Below, piece after piece: positions 44,480 to 56,080 of a stretch of 64,000 nucleotides of DNA; positions within the stretch are counted from its first letter, which is position 1, and the number at the start of each line of letters is the position of its first letter. The stretch lies in NCBI GenBank assembly GCA_030998225.1, contig JAPYXD010000023.1, positions 186,001-250,000 of the forward strand, given 5' to 3'. Origin of the DNA: Diplolepis rosae. Taxonomy: Eukaryota; Arthropoda; Insecta; Hymenoptera; Diplolepididae. Under the pieces are notes generated by a model. It did not search any database. It worked only from the letters and a program-made list of their open reading frames with translations, and was not told the origin of the DNA. The translations under genes were made by a program, and so were the position numbers.

Positions 44480-46130
44480 CCGCCCTCTTGACACCCGTTG
44501 AGAACGGATCACAAATTCGACCATAAATCTACGCACTACACTACGCGACGCGACACGACACACCACTAGTCGGAAGCAGCAAAATCCTGGAGGCAGCAAC
44601 CGGATCAGGCTCAGGAGTCGGGAAGGATCTTGATGAGAGGCTGTAGATGTCCGGGATCCGCAGGAACGCTGGTCTCGTCGCTCGTGCTTGTAGGAGGAAG
44701 GAACTCAAAAGAAAAACCACTGGGTTCAAAATAACTCAACTTTAATCTTTCGCACAAGTCATAAAATCAATTTTAGCTGTTCAAGGTCTCGATCAAGGAT
44801 CTTCTTCTTCTTCTTGCTCGTGGCTTCTTGCTGTTCAGCAAATAGCCATAACTCACACACAATTATTACTAGAAATAAAGTTACTAAATACTACTAGAAA
44901 TCATGCAATACAAAATGTCCCCGCACTATGTAGCGAAGCCTTATACTCCTCTTTGAAATTCTAGCCACATAAGTTTCAAGACCAATTAAATAGTTAACTT
45001 GCAGCTTGTGCAAGTAACAAACTTTGCCAAGTAAGGTAATCCTTTTTTATCTCCGAATGTTTCCTTTCAAATTAATTCATAGGTTTCCAGAGTATCAGTT
45101 TCAGCCTATAGCTATGTTTGCAGTCAACAGCCAAAATCTGAACTCCCGAAGACTGCTCATCCCAATGATGGCAAGTGATTGAGATGGTTGCGACATCTAG
45201 AGAGATACTACTGAGACTCATATGAAAAACGCGCGAAACATTGTAGGGGTCAGGCCAAAGACACAGATGAAAACAAACCAGAAGTTTATATATTGACGAC
45301 CAAAAGTAAACACAAGTTCGGAAATAAAGACGTAAACAACAGAGCACAGATCCACATTACACAGCTTAGTCTTTAAGAAAAGGTCTCATTGACAAGTGTT
45401 TTGGAACATAGATCGAACATCGCATTCACTTGCGTAATCACAAGTTCATAGAGTTAGTAAAAATCAAAAAACAGGAATGCAAAACCCGAGCAGAAGCCGA
45501 CAGCCACCCACAGAAATTAACCACGGTACAATGAACCGAGGCAGTACCGGTATACAGACTAAAGAGTGTTCACCAGAATCCAGCAGGAAAATTATGACGC
45601 TCAAGAAGTGTCCCAAGGTACACGCTTCATACTCGAAGCTCAAAAAAAAAAAAAACACACGGCAGTAATACAGTTTCAAAAGGCATGAGAGAGAATCACG
45701 CCACAGCAGAAAACAAAGCCAGCAGGATCACGCGGTAACGAAAACATGCACTGAATATAGCAATTAGCATTCAATCGACTGACAGAAACCGCATTCGAAC
45801 TAGCCGCGGAGCAACACGTCTGGCCGTGGCCAGAGCCACGAACGGATGCTCGTTGCTCGAAACCCGAGGCGGGGAGTCTTTACTGGTTAAATCCAGCTTG
45901 AGGAAATTCTATGAATTCCATTAAAAGTATTTGTCACTCAAATAAAATCAATAAAGTAAAATATATATATACATATATATAATATATATGGAAGTTAACT
46001 ATGATGTTAACGAATGTTTCATTAATGAATGTTAATGAATTTTTTTAAAGTATCCCCAGGCGAAAGCAGATAACTTTTTTTTTTTCTTTTAGTTTCAAAA
46101 TAAGATTCAGGTACTGGTAGTTTCTTTCGA
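44480..46130. other. Interior of the LTR-element region, unassigned
   Basis: Only short, overlapping open frames. Includes a CTT-rich tract (44798-44815) and A-run (45640-45655). The minus strand at 46225-46260 has a TATATAA box followed by GC-rich sequence, which could be a promoter of an LTR. Confidence 0.3.
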
Positions 46131-46275
46131 AAGCGTAGAAAGTCGGTGTGTTCTCAGGGTTTAGCGGCAGGGTTTTATTGCTACGAAGTGATCGCTGCGG
46201 TATCAGACGATAGACTGACTCTCATGGCCGAGCGCTCGCTTTATATAGTCTGTGCCCCCACTTTCTTTCTGTCAG

Positions 46276-46293
46276 GTCCCTGTTCGGGCGCCA
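46276..46293 (-). promoter_or_regulatory. Primer-binding site, tRNA-Lys(UUU) type
   Basis: The minus strand reads TGGCGCCCGAACAGGGAC, an exact 18-base complement of the 3' end of tRNA-Lys(UUU). It directly follows a sequence ending ..TGTTACA, the expected LTR/PBS junction. Confidence 0.8.
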
Positions 46294-46744
46294 TGTAACA
46301 TCCCTACTTTCCCCCTGGTTGCCAGACGCTTTAGTCAGCCAGAGTTCGGTGGGAGTGAGGGAGTAGGGAATAAAATAATCGTTGAATACGGTCGAATACA
46401 ATTTAAGTGACAGTTTATTAAGAAAAGCTAATAGAAAAATACATATATATCGAACTACATCTAGATTTAAATACGAGAGTGTATGTGTGTGTATGTGTGT
46501 GTGTGAGAGCACGAGTGTTTGACTGCCGGAATGCGTGAGAATGTAAGCGCAATGCGTGGAGCGGAGATGGATGTGTGAAGAAAAAGTGAGTGCTGGCCTA
46601 TTGGTTGGTGATTCTGGAATGAAAATATAAAGAAAGGTTATGTTTGTTATTATTTGCGCTGCGACATATAACTTTTCCGGAACACGGGCTTCCGGGAAGC
46701 ACTCATAACCTCCCCTGTCCCCTCTCCTTCCAGTACGTATGGTC

Positions 46745-47264
46745 CGTGCGGTCGAGTCGGTGTCGTCTTAGGGCAGGACGCTCCCAGCGGTATCTGGGTC
46801 CGCGCCCTGCCCTCCGGTCTCCGGCCATGGCGGTATCCAGATGGCCGGGGTTTCGGGCGTGTCAGTCGGTAAGTCGGTTATTAACAGGAGGGGGGAGGAG
46901 GCGGTGTCGCGTAATGGGTTGAGCCCGGTGTCGGTTTCGGCGTGCGTTCGGTCAGGTTCGGCCGTGTTTCTAGTCGGTCAAACATGCGTAACGTTCGCGT
47001 CAAGTGCGGGTCAAGTTCGGATTAAAATGTGCGGGTCGAGTTCAGGTCAATGTTCGTGTTAAAGCGTAGGTCAAGACCGTAGTCTAGGTTGGGTCAAGTC
47101 CAGAATTCGGGGAGTGAAGTCCTCATCCAGGGATGTCGAGGCCAGGGTCAGTCAGGGGCATCTGAAGCTGATTCCCGGCACATGTCGAAAGCCGACCATG
47201 GGAGCACCCATTCACATCCTGGTGAAGCCTGAGAAGCACCTAGTCAGGGGCACCTGAAGCTAGG
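46745..47264. other. GC-rich stretch left of the giant palindrome
   Basis: GC-rich with repeated 'gtcaggggca(c/t)ctgaagct' blocks (about 47150-47170 and 47243-47262) and repeated 'ggtcaagt' phrases. No gene recognised. Confidence 0.35.
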
Positions 47265-47597
47265 CGCCGGTTCGCACCAGTGATCCCAGATCGTGGGAGC
47301 TGGCGGCCCCCACCACGCTCCCATGTGGGAGCACACACAATCAAGCGCGCCGTGTCGGTGTGTCCCCACTTCCTCGCTTCGATTTCACGCTTTCGTCTGT
47401 TAAGCCAAGATAGAAAATTATTCGTTTTATTATTTTTGCATTGGCATTGGGTCAGTTTCTTTACGTTAAAATCTTGAATTTATGGACATATTATAAAAAG
47501 AGGCTAAAAAAGAATCATATAAATCATAGGGAAGCTAAACAACAATTCATAAAATTAATGAAAAATGGGTTGGGGGGTTGGGGGTTTAAGGCAAACG

Positions 47598-47626
47598 TTT
47601 CGGCCACAAATGGGGGCCCTCTTCAG
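47598..47626 (-). ncRNA. Hammerhead-ribozyme-like core, element I left arm
   Basis: Minus-strand CTGAAGA-G-GGCC-(loop CCCATTTGT)-GGCC-GAAA, then CGTTTG. CUGANGA and GAAA flanking a stem II are the invariant parts of the hammerhead core. A one-base offset before stem II and the lack of an obvious GUH cleavage triplet make activity uncertain. Confidence 0.45.
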
Positions 47627-48517
47627 TGCCAAAAAATGTTTTTCAAGGACTTAATAACTAAGCTGTAACCATGCAAAAAATTTTTTTAATGTACATATTA
47701 AATTAGATTTTTTCTTTTTTGTGTTTTTTGTTTTGTTTTTTTTTTTCCTTTCTTAAATTTATTATTTAATAAAAACATGCAGTCGACTTATGTAAGGGTG
47801 GGGTAAGATCCAAAACGTCCAGGGACGAGACAGCTCAAAACCCAGTCCTCAGAATTAAAAACATGAACTCCAGTTCGGCAGATTCGTAGAAAGTGTTGAT
47901 CGCAAAGTCCGCTTCTCCTCTAAAGTGAGCACCAGACAGTGTAATGGGGATGATTTTTTAATAATATTTTTTATATAAGAAATCAACCACAACTTTGAAT
48001 TACACAATTTTTGACACAACACACTTGAGGAGCCTGCACAACACAACACAAAACACGAACGCGGAACGGCGGATCTATGTTAATAAAAGGAAAATTGAAA
48101 CTAAGTTAAGAAATTTTCTTGAAATCTATTCTCGATTTGCCGGCGCACAGAGGAAGCAGAAAGATAGAGCTGCAACACTCCGTTCGGTGTCAAAAAGAAA
48201 ACTGACTTCAAGGGAAAGTAATAACGTTAAAAACTTACGTTAAAAGAAGTAATAAATACAGTACCACTTGTTGTGGAGGGTCAAGTTTCAAAACCCATAA
48301 AATCACAAGTGCAAGTTCTATGTCTTGAATACCCAGGACCCCAATGTGCTCGAGTGTTCGAAGAACAGATAGAAAAAAGAGGGTAAAGTGTTGGGACCAC
48401 ATGTTCACAATACCAGCAGAAGGAGCCATCAAAAATCAAGGGAAATGTAAACTTTTGTAAAAAGCAAAAAACTCAATTATATTAAAGGTTATGTTAAGAC
48501 GTTTGTTTTAAAGTGAG

Positions 48518-48679
48518 ATATATATATATATACATATATACACATATACACACATATATACACATACGTATACATACACATACACATACATGAACATACA
48601 TACATAAACATACACATATATTCATACACATACATACATACATACATACATACATACATACATACATACATACATACAC

Positions 48680-48755
<76 letters not shown>

Positions 48756-48769
48756 TCATATACATATAT

Positions 48770-48822
<53 letters not shown>

Positions 48823-49075
48823 CATATATATATACACATACACACATAAACACACATATACATACATATATATACATACATACACCCACATACACACATA
48901 TATACATATAAATATTGGGTACATTATTGTTAAAACATTGAATTTTAAATAATATTTTTATACACATACATACATATACACATATACATACATATACATA
49001 CACAGATCCATATACATACATACATATATTATACATACACGCATACAACACACATACAACATATATACATATACA
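48518..49075. repeat. Compound (TATACA/TACA/TA)n microsatellite
   Basis: Long stretches of tatacatata, (catacata)n and (tatata)n, broken by about 50 bp of unique sequence at 48912-48960. Located in the interior of element I. Confidence 0.9.
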
Positions 49076-49124
49076 ACTTATTGGTATAAAATATAGGACA
49101 AATGTAAGATATATAGGAAATATA

Positions 49125-50040
49125 TATTAGCAGCCTAAGTCGCGTGTAAAAATGATGTGTGACGAGGAATACGTGTGAATATATTCATTGTTTTATAACG
49201 GAAACGAGCGCGAAATTCATAAAGAATATAAGTTGGAGGTCTAACTCGAAGAAAGCGCGAATTTCACTTGTATTGAAGATATTATATTAACCGTTTGTTT
49301 GAAAGTGAGACGTATATATTTTAAACACAACACGTATGATATATATTTTAAACACACACATATAACACATATAAAAATATACAGACACATATTCTTATAC
49401 ACATATAAGACACATGTAAGAATATGGGATTATTTTATAACCGAGCCAAGCGCGAAATTCACTTATATTAACGATTATATTAAGCCGTTCGTTCGAAGTG
49501 AGATATATATATTTTAAACGCACACAACTAACACATATATAAATATGCACACACATATTGTTATACACATATAAGACACGTGTAAGATATATGGGATATA
49601 TATCTTTTGGCAGTCTAACTGGCGTGTAAAAATGACGTGTAGCGGGGAATACGCGTAAATGCATTCACTATTTCATAACAATGAAAGCGCGAATATCACT
49701 TATATTAAAGATATTATATTAAACCGTTTGTTAGAAAGAGAGACATATATATTTCAAACACACACGTATAATATATATTTATTATATTTTAAACACCCAC
49801 ATATAACACATATATAAATATACACACACATATTGTTATACACATATAAGACACATGTAAGAATATGAGATATATATATCTTTTGGCAGTCTAACTCGCG
49901 TGTGTAAAATGACGTGTAGCGGGGAATATGTGTAAATGTATCCATTATTTAATAATCGAGCCAAGCGCGAATTTCAATTATATTAAAGATATTATATTAA
50001 ACCGTTTATGTATAAATATACACACACATATTGTTATACG
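49125..50040. repeat. Minisatellite, about 276-bp unit, 3-4 partial copies
   Basis: 'ggcagtctaactggcgtgta' at about 49608 and 'ggcagtctaactcgcgtgtg' at about 49884 (276 bp apart) start successive units. Earlier copies lie at about 49128 and 49430 (truncated). Each unit holds 'gagccaagcgcgaa', 'ttatattaaagatattatat' and 'attgttatacacatataaga'. The last copy is truncated at the start of the right arm of element I. Confidence 0.85.
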
Positions 50041-50673
50041 TTATACGTTGTTTAACGTAAGTTTTTAACGTTATTACTTTCCCTTGAAGTCAGTTTTCTT
50101 TTTGACACCGAACGGAGTGTTGCAGCTCTATCTTTCTGCTTCCTCTGTGCGCCGGCAAATCGAGAATAGATTTCAAGAAAATTTCTTAATTTAGTTTCAA
50201 TTTTCCTCTTATTAACATAGATCCGCCGTTCCGCGTTCGTGTTTTGTGTTGTGTTGTGCAGGCTCCTCAAGTGTGTTGTGTCAAAAATTGTGTAATTCAA
50301 AGTTGTGGTTGATTTCTTATATAAAAAATATTATTAAAAAATCATCCCCATTACACTGTCTGGTGCTCACTTTTGAGGAGAAGCGGACTTTGCGATCAAC
50401 ACTTTCTACGAATCTGCCGAACTGGAGTTCATGTTTTTAATTCTGAGGACTGGGTTTTGAGCTGTCTCGTCCCTGGACGTTTTGGATCTTACCCCACCCT
50501 TACATAAGTCGACTGCATGTTTTTATTGAATAATAAATTTAAGAAAGGAAAAAAAAAAAAAAAAAAAAACAAAAAACACAAAAAAGAAAAAATCTAATTT
50601 AATATGTACATTAAAAAAATTTTTTGCATGGTTACAGCTTAGTTATTAAGTCCTTGAAAAACATTTTTTGGCA

Positions 50674-50702
50674 CTGAAGAGGGCCCCCATTTGTGGCCGA
50701 AA
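50674..50702 (+). ncRNA. Hammerhead-ribozyme-like core, element I right arm
   Basis: The same motif as in the left arm, plus strand: CTGAAGA (50674-50680), stem GGCC/GGCC (50682-50685 with 50695-50698), GAAA (50699-50702), followed by CGTTTGCC. See the left-arm entry for reservations. Confidence 0.45.
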
Positions 50703-51791
50703 CGTTTGCCTTAAACCCCCAACCCCCCAACCCATTTTTCATTAATTTTATGAATTGTTGTTTAGCTTCCCTATGATTTATATGATTCTTTTTTAGCCTC
50801 TTTTTATAATATGTCCATAAATTCAAGATTTTAACGTAAAGAAACTGACCCAATGCCAATGCAAAAATAATAAAACGAATTCAAATTTGGGTCAAGACAA
50901 AATACAAAGACATGAGTACAACATGTCTCATAATAATCGAAAATTATGTTTCTGTCGACTTCGTGAAAAAGTGGCGCGAAGCAGACGACAAATTTAAAAT
51001 CACCAAATATATCATTTAAGATATTACCTTTCTTTCTTTGATATTTTTAAAAGCATTCACCTAAAATGAATATATAAAGATTTAATTTCAAATTTTAGGA
51101 TAATTCAATCACTTAACAAATGATTTTCTATTGAAATTTAAAGTCAATAAATTTTTTAAGTTTCAAAACAATATATCAATTTCAATATTTTTTAGCTGTG
51201 CAAATCAAATAATTCAATTAGAAAATTATGTAGAGAATATTATATATTAAGGACTGATAAAATATGATATTGGAGTTGAAAAAATAAAATATTAAAATAC
51301 TTAAGTAATACATAAATTATATCTAATTATACACTCGAAATTATACAGTAGAGTTTCTTCTCTGGTATAAGACAACATTGAAAAAAATTTCATTCAAATA
51401 AAATACTCTGAAAACTTTTTGAAATACGTAATATTATTCACATATGAATTTCATTATAAAACTGTGAATAAAAGGTTTCAATATTTAAAAAAAAACAAAA
51501 TTACATCTAAATGTGCATACGAAATTACACTTTACGATTTCTCGTATATAAAATACAAATATAAAAAATTTATTTCGAATAAAATAGTATAAAAAAAATG
51601 TATAGTACGTGAATCAACTATATCAATTGAAAAATTAAGTGGAAAATATTTTATTAAAAAAATTAAGAAATTAAGGTTAAAAATCTGCATTCCTAATTAC
51701 ATGGTGATAATAGATAAAAATTCTATATGATGTTGTTAATAATTTGCTTTACGGTCCAGAAATGATAACTCATGAAGTCACATTTCAAACA

Positions 51792-51817
51792 TTTCGACTA
51801 ATCGAAGTCATCATCAG
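51792..51817 (-). ncRNA. Hammerhead-ribozyme-like core, large element left arm
   Basis: Minus-strand CTGATGA-T-GACT-(TCGATT)-AGTC-GAAA, followed by TGTTTGAAATG. It has the canonical CUGAUGA plus a four-base-pair stem II and GAAA. The same architecture, including the one-base offset, occurs in element I although the surrounding sequence is unrelated. Confidence 0.45.
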
Positions 51818-52299
51818 CGATCTTTATTTCTAAAATTTTAAAACAGTGGATAAAATATTCCACATATGAGCCCTATTTTGGAATAAACTTTGGTAATGTA
51901 AAAAATGTAAAATATCGTGAGAAAATTTACATAAAATTGAACAGAATACATCGGTAAAGTATCTAAAAACTTCCTTAGGAATAACAATTAAATTCTGGCA
52001 CATAACTCTAATGTAAGTCAACTAAAAAACTAGTATATATTTGTGTCTAAATGCTACTGAAGAAATAGATACAAGTACATATGTGGTATAAAATTACAAA
52101 GGATTATTTATGAGAATTATCATAGAATTGCTAATATTAATTCTACACTGTTAGAAATTTCCCAGAACATGTGAGTGGAGTTGTATTGCGGTAGAGCCTC
52201 CTAAAATTTAGACAGAATTTTAGGAAATTCTGTTACTTTTTAGTAAATTTATAAAAAAAAAATTTTTTATTAAATTTCAGTTCCAAAGTGTTGAATATT

Positions 52300-53816
52300 C
52301 TGTATATGTTTCCCTGGAAATACTGATACTTGTAATAGGAATAATTCTACGTTTGGGTAACTGAAGTTCAATGCACTTAAATGCACCTGAAAATTCATCC
52401 ACATGCAACTGAAACTCAGTTACAGTCACGCAATTTTATGATAATTTTATAAAAGTTCTGTTACAGTTTGGTGGTTTTTAAAATACATTATTTGAAAATT
52501 CAGTTGAGCTCCATAATATTAAGAAAACTTTTTTTGAATATATATAAAAATTCAGTACATTTTTTGCAATTTCAAGTTCTCATTTTACGTTTGAGTGGTT
52601 TATATGCATAGACTTTTTAATTAAAAAAATAAATGCTTTGCACAAAGGCAAAATTTTTTAATGGATGCATTTGATCAAATTTTTAAACCCGTATTGATTG
52701 GAAATTCAGTAGCTTTGTTAGTTAACTATTTTAATCAGAAAATTCTTTATTTTCGTAGATTTTTCAATTTTTTAATTAAAAATCTATGCATAGCCCACAA
52801 AAACGTGAGGTGAAAATTTTAAATCATCAGCTACAATAAAACAGAAATTTTAATTCGATTGTTTTGCCCTGTCCGTAATCAGGTGCTGATCCACTTTTTC
52901 ACAAATTTGCAACAAAACGAAAGCGAAAAAATAGAAGGAAATATATTTGGGGTTTGAAGTGCAGGGGTTTGAACTCGCATATGCTGCGTATCAGCCAATT
53001 ACCTTGACCATTCTAATACGATCGTTAATGAATAAAATTAATTTACGGACATTATATAATTAGGACGACATGTTTTCCCCAATTTCTGAAAAATGATTAT
53101 TTATACATTGCATTCAGAGAAATATTTTTCAGAATTGGATAAAATCTTGCATACAATGTTATATATTATTTAATTAGAACTATTTTTTTTCGCTTTCGTT
53201 TTGTTGAAAATTTTTGAAAAGTGGATCAGCACCTGATTACGGACAGGGCAAAACAATCGAATTAAAATTTCTGTTTTATTGTAGCTGATGATTCAAAATT
53301 TTCACCTCACGTTTTTGTGGGCTATGCATAGATTTTTAATTAAAAAATTGAAAAATCTACGAAAATAAAGAATTTTCTGATTAAAATAGTTAACTAACAA
53401 AGCTACTGAATTTCCAATCAATACGGGTTTAAAAATTTGATCAACTGCATCCATTAGAAAATTTTGCCTTTGTGCAAAGCATTTATTTGTTTAATTCAAA
53501 AGTCTATGCATATAAACCACTAAAACGTAAAATGAGAACTTGAAATTGCAAGAAATGTACTGAATTTTTATAAATATTCAAAAAAAAGTTTTCTTAATAT
53601 TATGGAGCTCAACTGAATTTTCAAATAATGTATTTTAAAAACCACCATACTGTAACAGAACTTTTATAAAAATATCATAAAATTGCGTAACTGTAACTGA
53701 GTTTCATTTGCATGTGGATGAATTTTCAGGTGCATTTAAGTGCATTGAACTTCAGTTACCCAAACGTAGAATTATTCCTATTACAAGTATCAATATTCCC
53801 AGGAAAACATATACAG
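52300..53816. mobile_element. Element III: inner palindrome with 640-bp arms
   Basis: Arms 52300-52938 and 53183-53816 match in inverted orientation with high identity ('aactgaagttcaatgcactt', 'ttttgccctgtccgtaatca', 'gctttcgttttgttg'). The 245-bp loop contains a tRNA-like segment. No coding. Confidence 0.85.
52960..53025 (-). repeat. tRNA-like segment in the loop of element III
   Basis: The minus strand reads ggtcaaggtaattggctgat acgc.. then gcgagttcaaacccctgcac. Both resemble tRNA A- and B-box regions at about the right spacing. No full cloverleaf was closed by eye. Confidence 0.4.
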
Positions 53817-54510
53817 TGTATATGTATATTGTTATGCATATTATTAAATATTTTTATATGTTGTAGTATTATATATATATTAGTGTATGATTATCTAAAT
53901 GAATGAGGCCATCTTCCCGCCAAATGTAAAATTCAAAAATGGGAAAATAGGAATGAATGAAAAGGTATGAAAATAAATAAATTAATATAAAAGGATTAAA
54001 ACGAAGGAGAGAGGAAGAAAATGGCAAACCCACACACACGGGTACGTAAACAAAAAACTGAGAGCTGGATACGCACATACAACTTCTAAATCAAGACCAT
54101 AAAAGCCTTTAATTTACGCTCGCCTAGACACACGTACTTGGATTATCCTTACGCACCCTAAGGGTGGCATGTGAATTTCTTCGACTCGTGGTATCGATGC
54201 TATGCCCCCGCAAATGTATATATAGCACAAATCAATCCAATTATTCCTAAATTCATGAAATGCATTTAGTTAATAAAAACTAAATTCAATTTAATAAAAA
54301 TAATCTATTAGCCAATGAGTGGACCAAAGTTAATAAAAGCTGTACCATTTTCGGCTAATATAACGAAAGGTATCAGAATTTTAATTAACGAATTTAAATA
54401 AAAAAGGGGTCAAATTAATATCGAGTCCGACTTATTTCAAAAGATTGGAAAGCGATTACGTCAACAAAAACCCTTAACGTTATTACGAGGTATCAGTAAC
54501 TTTCAAAACT
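53817..54510. other. Unassigned sequence between element III and arm R
   Basis: Mixed AT-rich with a short (CA)n/(AC)n bit near 54030. No recognisable frame or repeat partner in arm L. Confidence 0.35.
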
Positions 54511-54696
54511 AAATTTCTAACAGTGTAGAATTAATATTAGCAATTCTATGAATAATTTACCGATGTATTCTGTTCAATTTTATGTAAATTTTCTCACGAT
54601 ATTTTACATTTTTTACATTACCAAAGTTTATTCCAAAATAGGGCTCATATGTGGAATATTTTATCCACTGTTTTAAAATTTTAGAAATAAAGATCG

Positions 54697-54722
54697 CTGA
54701 TGATGACTTCGATTAGTCGAAA
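54697..54722 (+). ncRNA. Hammerhead-ribozyme-like core, large element right arm
   Basis: CTGATGA (54697-54703), T, GACT/AGTC stem (54705-54708 with 54715-54718), GAAA (54719-54722). Mirror copy of the left-arm motif. Helix I and III partners were not convincingly found. Confidence 0.45.
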
Positions 54723-55716
54723 TGTTTGAAATGTGACTTCATGAGTTATCATTTCTGGACCGTAAAGCAAATTATTAACAACATCATATAGAATTTTTAT
54801 CTATTATCACCATGTAATTAGGAATGCAGATTTTTAACCTTAATTTCTTAATTTTTTTAATAAAATATTTTCCACTTAATTTTTCAATTGATATAGTTGA
54901 TTCACGTACTATACATTTTTTTTATACTATTTTATTCGAAATAAATTTTTTATATTTGTATTTTATATACGAGAAATCGTAAAGTGTAATTTCGTATGCA
55001 CATTTAGATGTAATTTTGTTTTTTTTTAAATATTGAAACCTTTTATTCACAGTTTTATAATGAAATTCATATGTGAATAATATTACGTATTTCAAAAAGT
55101 TTTCAGAGTATTTTATTTGAATGAAATTTTTTTCAATGTTGTCTTATACCAGAGAAGAAACTCTACTGTATAATTTCGAGTGTATAATTAGATATAATTT
55201 ATGTATTACTTAAGTATTTTAATATTTTATTTTTTCAACTCCAATATCATATTTTATCATTCCTTAATATATAATATTCTCTACATAATTTTCTAATTGA
55301 ATTATTTGATTTGCACAGCTAAAAAATATTGAAATTGATATATTGTTTTGAAACTTAAAAAATTTATTGACTTTAAATTTCAATAGAAAATCATTTTTTA
55401 AGTGTTTGAATTATCCTAAAATTTGAAATAAAATCTTTATATATTCATTTTAGGTGAATGCTTTTAAAAATATCAAAGAAAGAAAGGAAATATCTTAAAT
55501 GATATATTTGGTGATTTTAAATTTGTCGTCTGCTTCGCGCCACTTTTTCACAAATTCGACAGAAACATAATTTTCGATCTTGGCTTAACAGACGAAAGCG
55601 TGAAATCGAAGCGAGGAAGTGGGGACACACCGACACGGCGCGCTTGATTGTGTGTGCTCCCACATGGGAGCGTGGTGGGGGCCGCCAGCTCCCACGATCT
55701 GGGATCACTGGTTCGC

Positions 55717-56080
55717 ACAGAGAGCTGGCCACGGGAGCGCCCATTCGCCAGCGCTCGGTCCGGCTCCACCAGGAAGTCGGAGGATGCTGGAGATACCTTC
55801 CTGTGGGAGTACCCACCAGGAAAGGCATCTCCTGGCCGTCCGTCCAGTGCGACGCTCCGGTGTGACACGGCTCGCCGCCCCGGGCGAACTTCCCTTTCTC
55901 GGCTCTTCGGCCTTCCCTTTATACCCATCCGCGCGTGGTGTGGGAAGGCGGAGAATAGTGGGGGTCGCTGCTGCGCACGCCGGTTGTTGTGCTGGTGGGG
56001 GATAACGTGACTGAGTGTACTGCCGAGTACAGTCCGTCATACCTCCGATGATAATACATACATATGTGAAGTCCATAGGT
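55717..56080. other. GC-rich stretch right of the giant palindrome
   Basis: Overlapping open frames on both strands reflect GC content. 'ccacgggagcgcccattc' (about 55728) resembles 'ccatgggagcacccattc' (about 47198) in direct orientation, so the two flanks share some sequence. No domain recognised. Confidence 0.35.

Larger units (their letters stand above)
43740..46740 (-). mobile_element. LTR retrotransposon relic(s)
   Basis: Minus strand. A perfect 18-base primer-binding site adjoins an LTR terminus (minus-strand ..TGTTACA) at 46294. The LTR extends to about 46.7 kb. It includes, on the minus strand, ttttctattagcttttctta followed by ATAAA, a polyadenylation-type R region. The same 80-bp block (aagaaaagctaatagaaaaa..ctacatctagatttaaata) recurs directly at 43875-43935, as a 3' LTR would. 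Other parts of the two LTR candidates do not match, so they may come from related rather than identical elements. No gag or pol is readable in between. Confidence 0.45.
47419..50879. mobile_element. Element I: 3.46 kb with near-identical 830-bp inverted arms
   Basis: Arms 47419-48245 and 50050-50879 are almost identical in inverted orientation. Two embedded open frames of 75 and 82 codons are read identically in both. Ends TTCGTTTTATTATTTTTGCA and its complement. The interior is microsatellite (48518-49075) and a minisatellite (49125-50040). The high arm identity, with a few differences (such as a length change in the poly-A run and one ttg/tta change), suggests a recent origin or gene conversion. 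The arm frames have no recognisable domain and are probably not genes. Confidence 0.85.
47265..55716. mobile_element. Giant inverted-repeat structure, arms interrupted by other elements
   Basis: The outer arm L consists of 47265-47418 plus 50937-52160. Arm R is 54511-55716. Shared blocks in opposite orientation include 'cgctttcgtctgttaagcca', 'aaagtggcgcgaagcagacg' and 'gaagtcatcatcagcgatct'. Arm L was split by element I (47419-50936), and the centre holds element III (52300-53816). R lacks about 155 bp present in L (51957-52118). No RT, endonuclease or transposase is readable, so the class is inferred from the hammerhead-like cores only. Confidence 0.75.

Noticed and set aside
47441..47668. 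75-codon frame MALGQFLYVKILN.. and the identical copy at 50632-50859
   Set aside because: It is duplicated only because it lies in the inverted arms, and on the opposite strand the same DNA carries the hammerhead-like core. No domain.
47995..48243. 82-codon frame MNYTIFDTTHLRSLHNT.. and the identical copy at 50052-50300
   Set aside because: Part of the element I arm; no recognisable domain and no evidence of coding constraint.
48494..49051. Long 185-codon minus-strand open frame
   Set aside because: It is a translation of the (TACA/TATA)n microsatellite (repeating Tyr-Ile-Cys-Met) and not a gene.
55548..56076. Five overlapping open frames on both strands
   Set aside because: GC-rich sequence lacks stop codons by composition, and no frame shows a domain.
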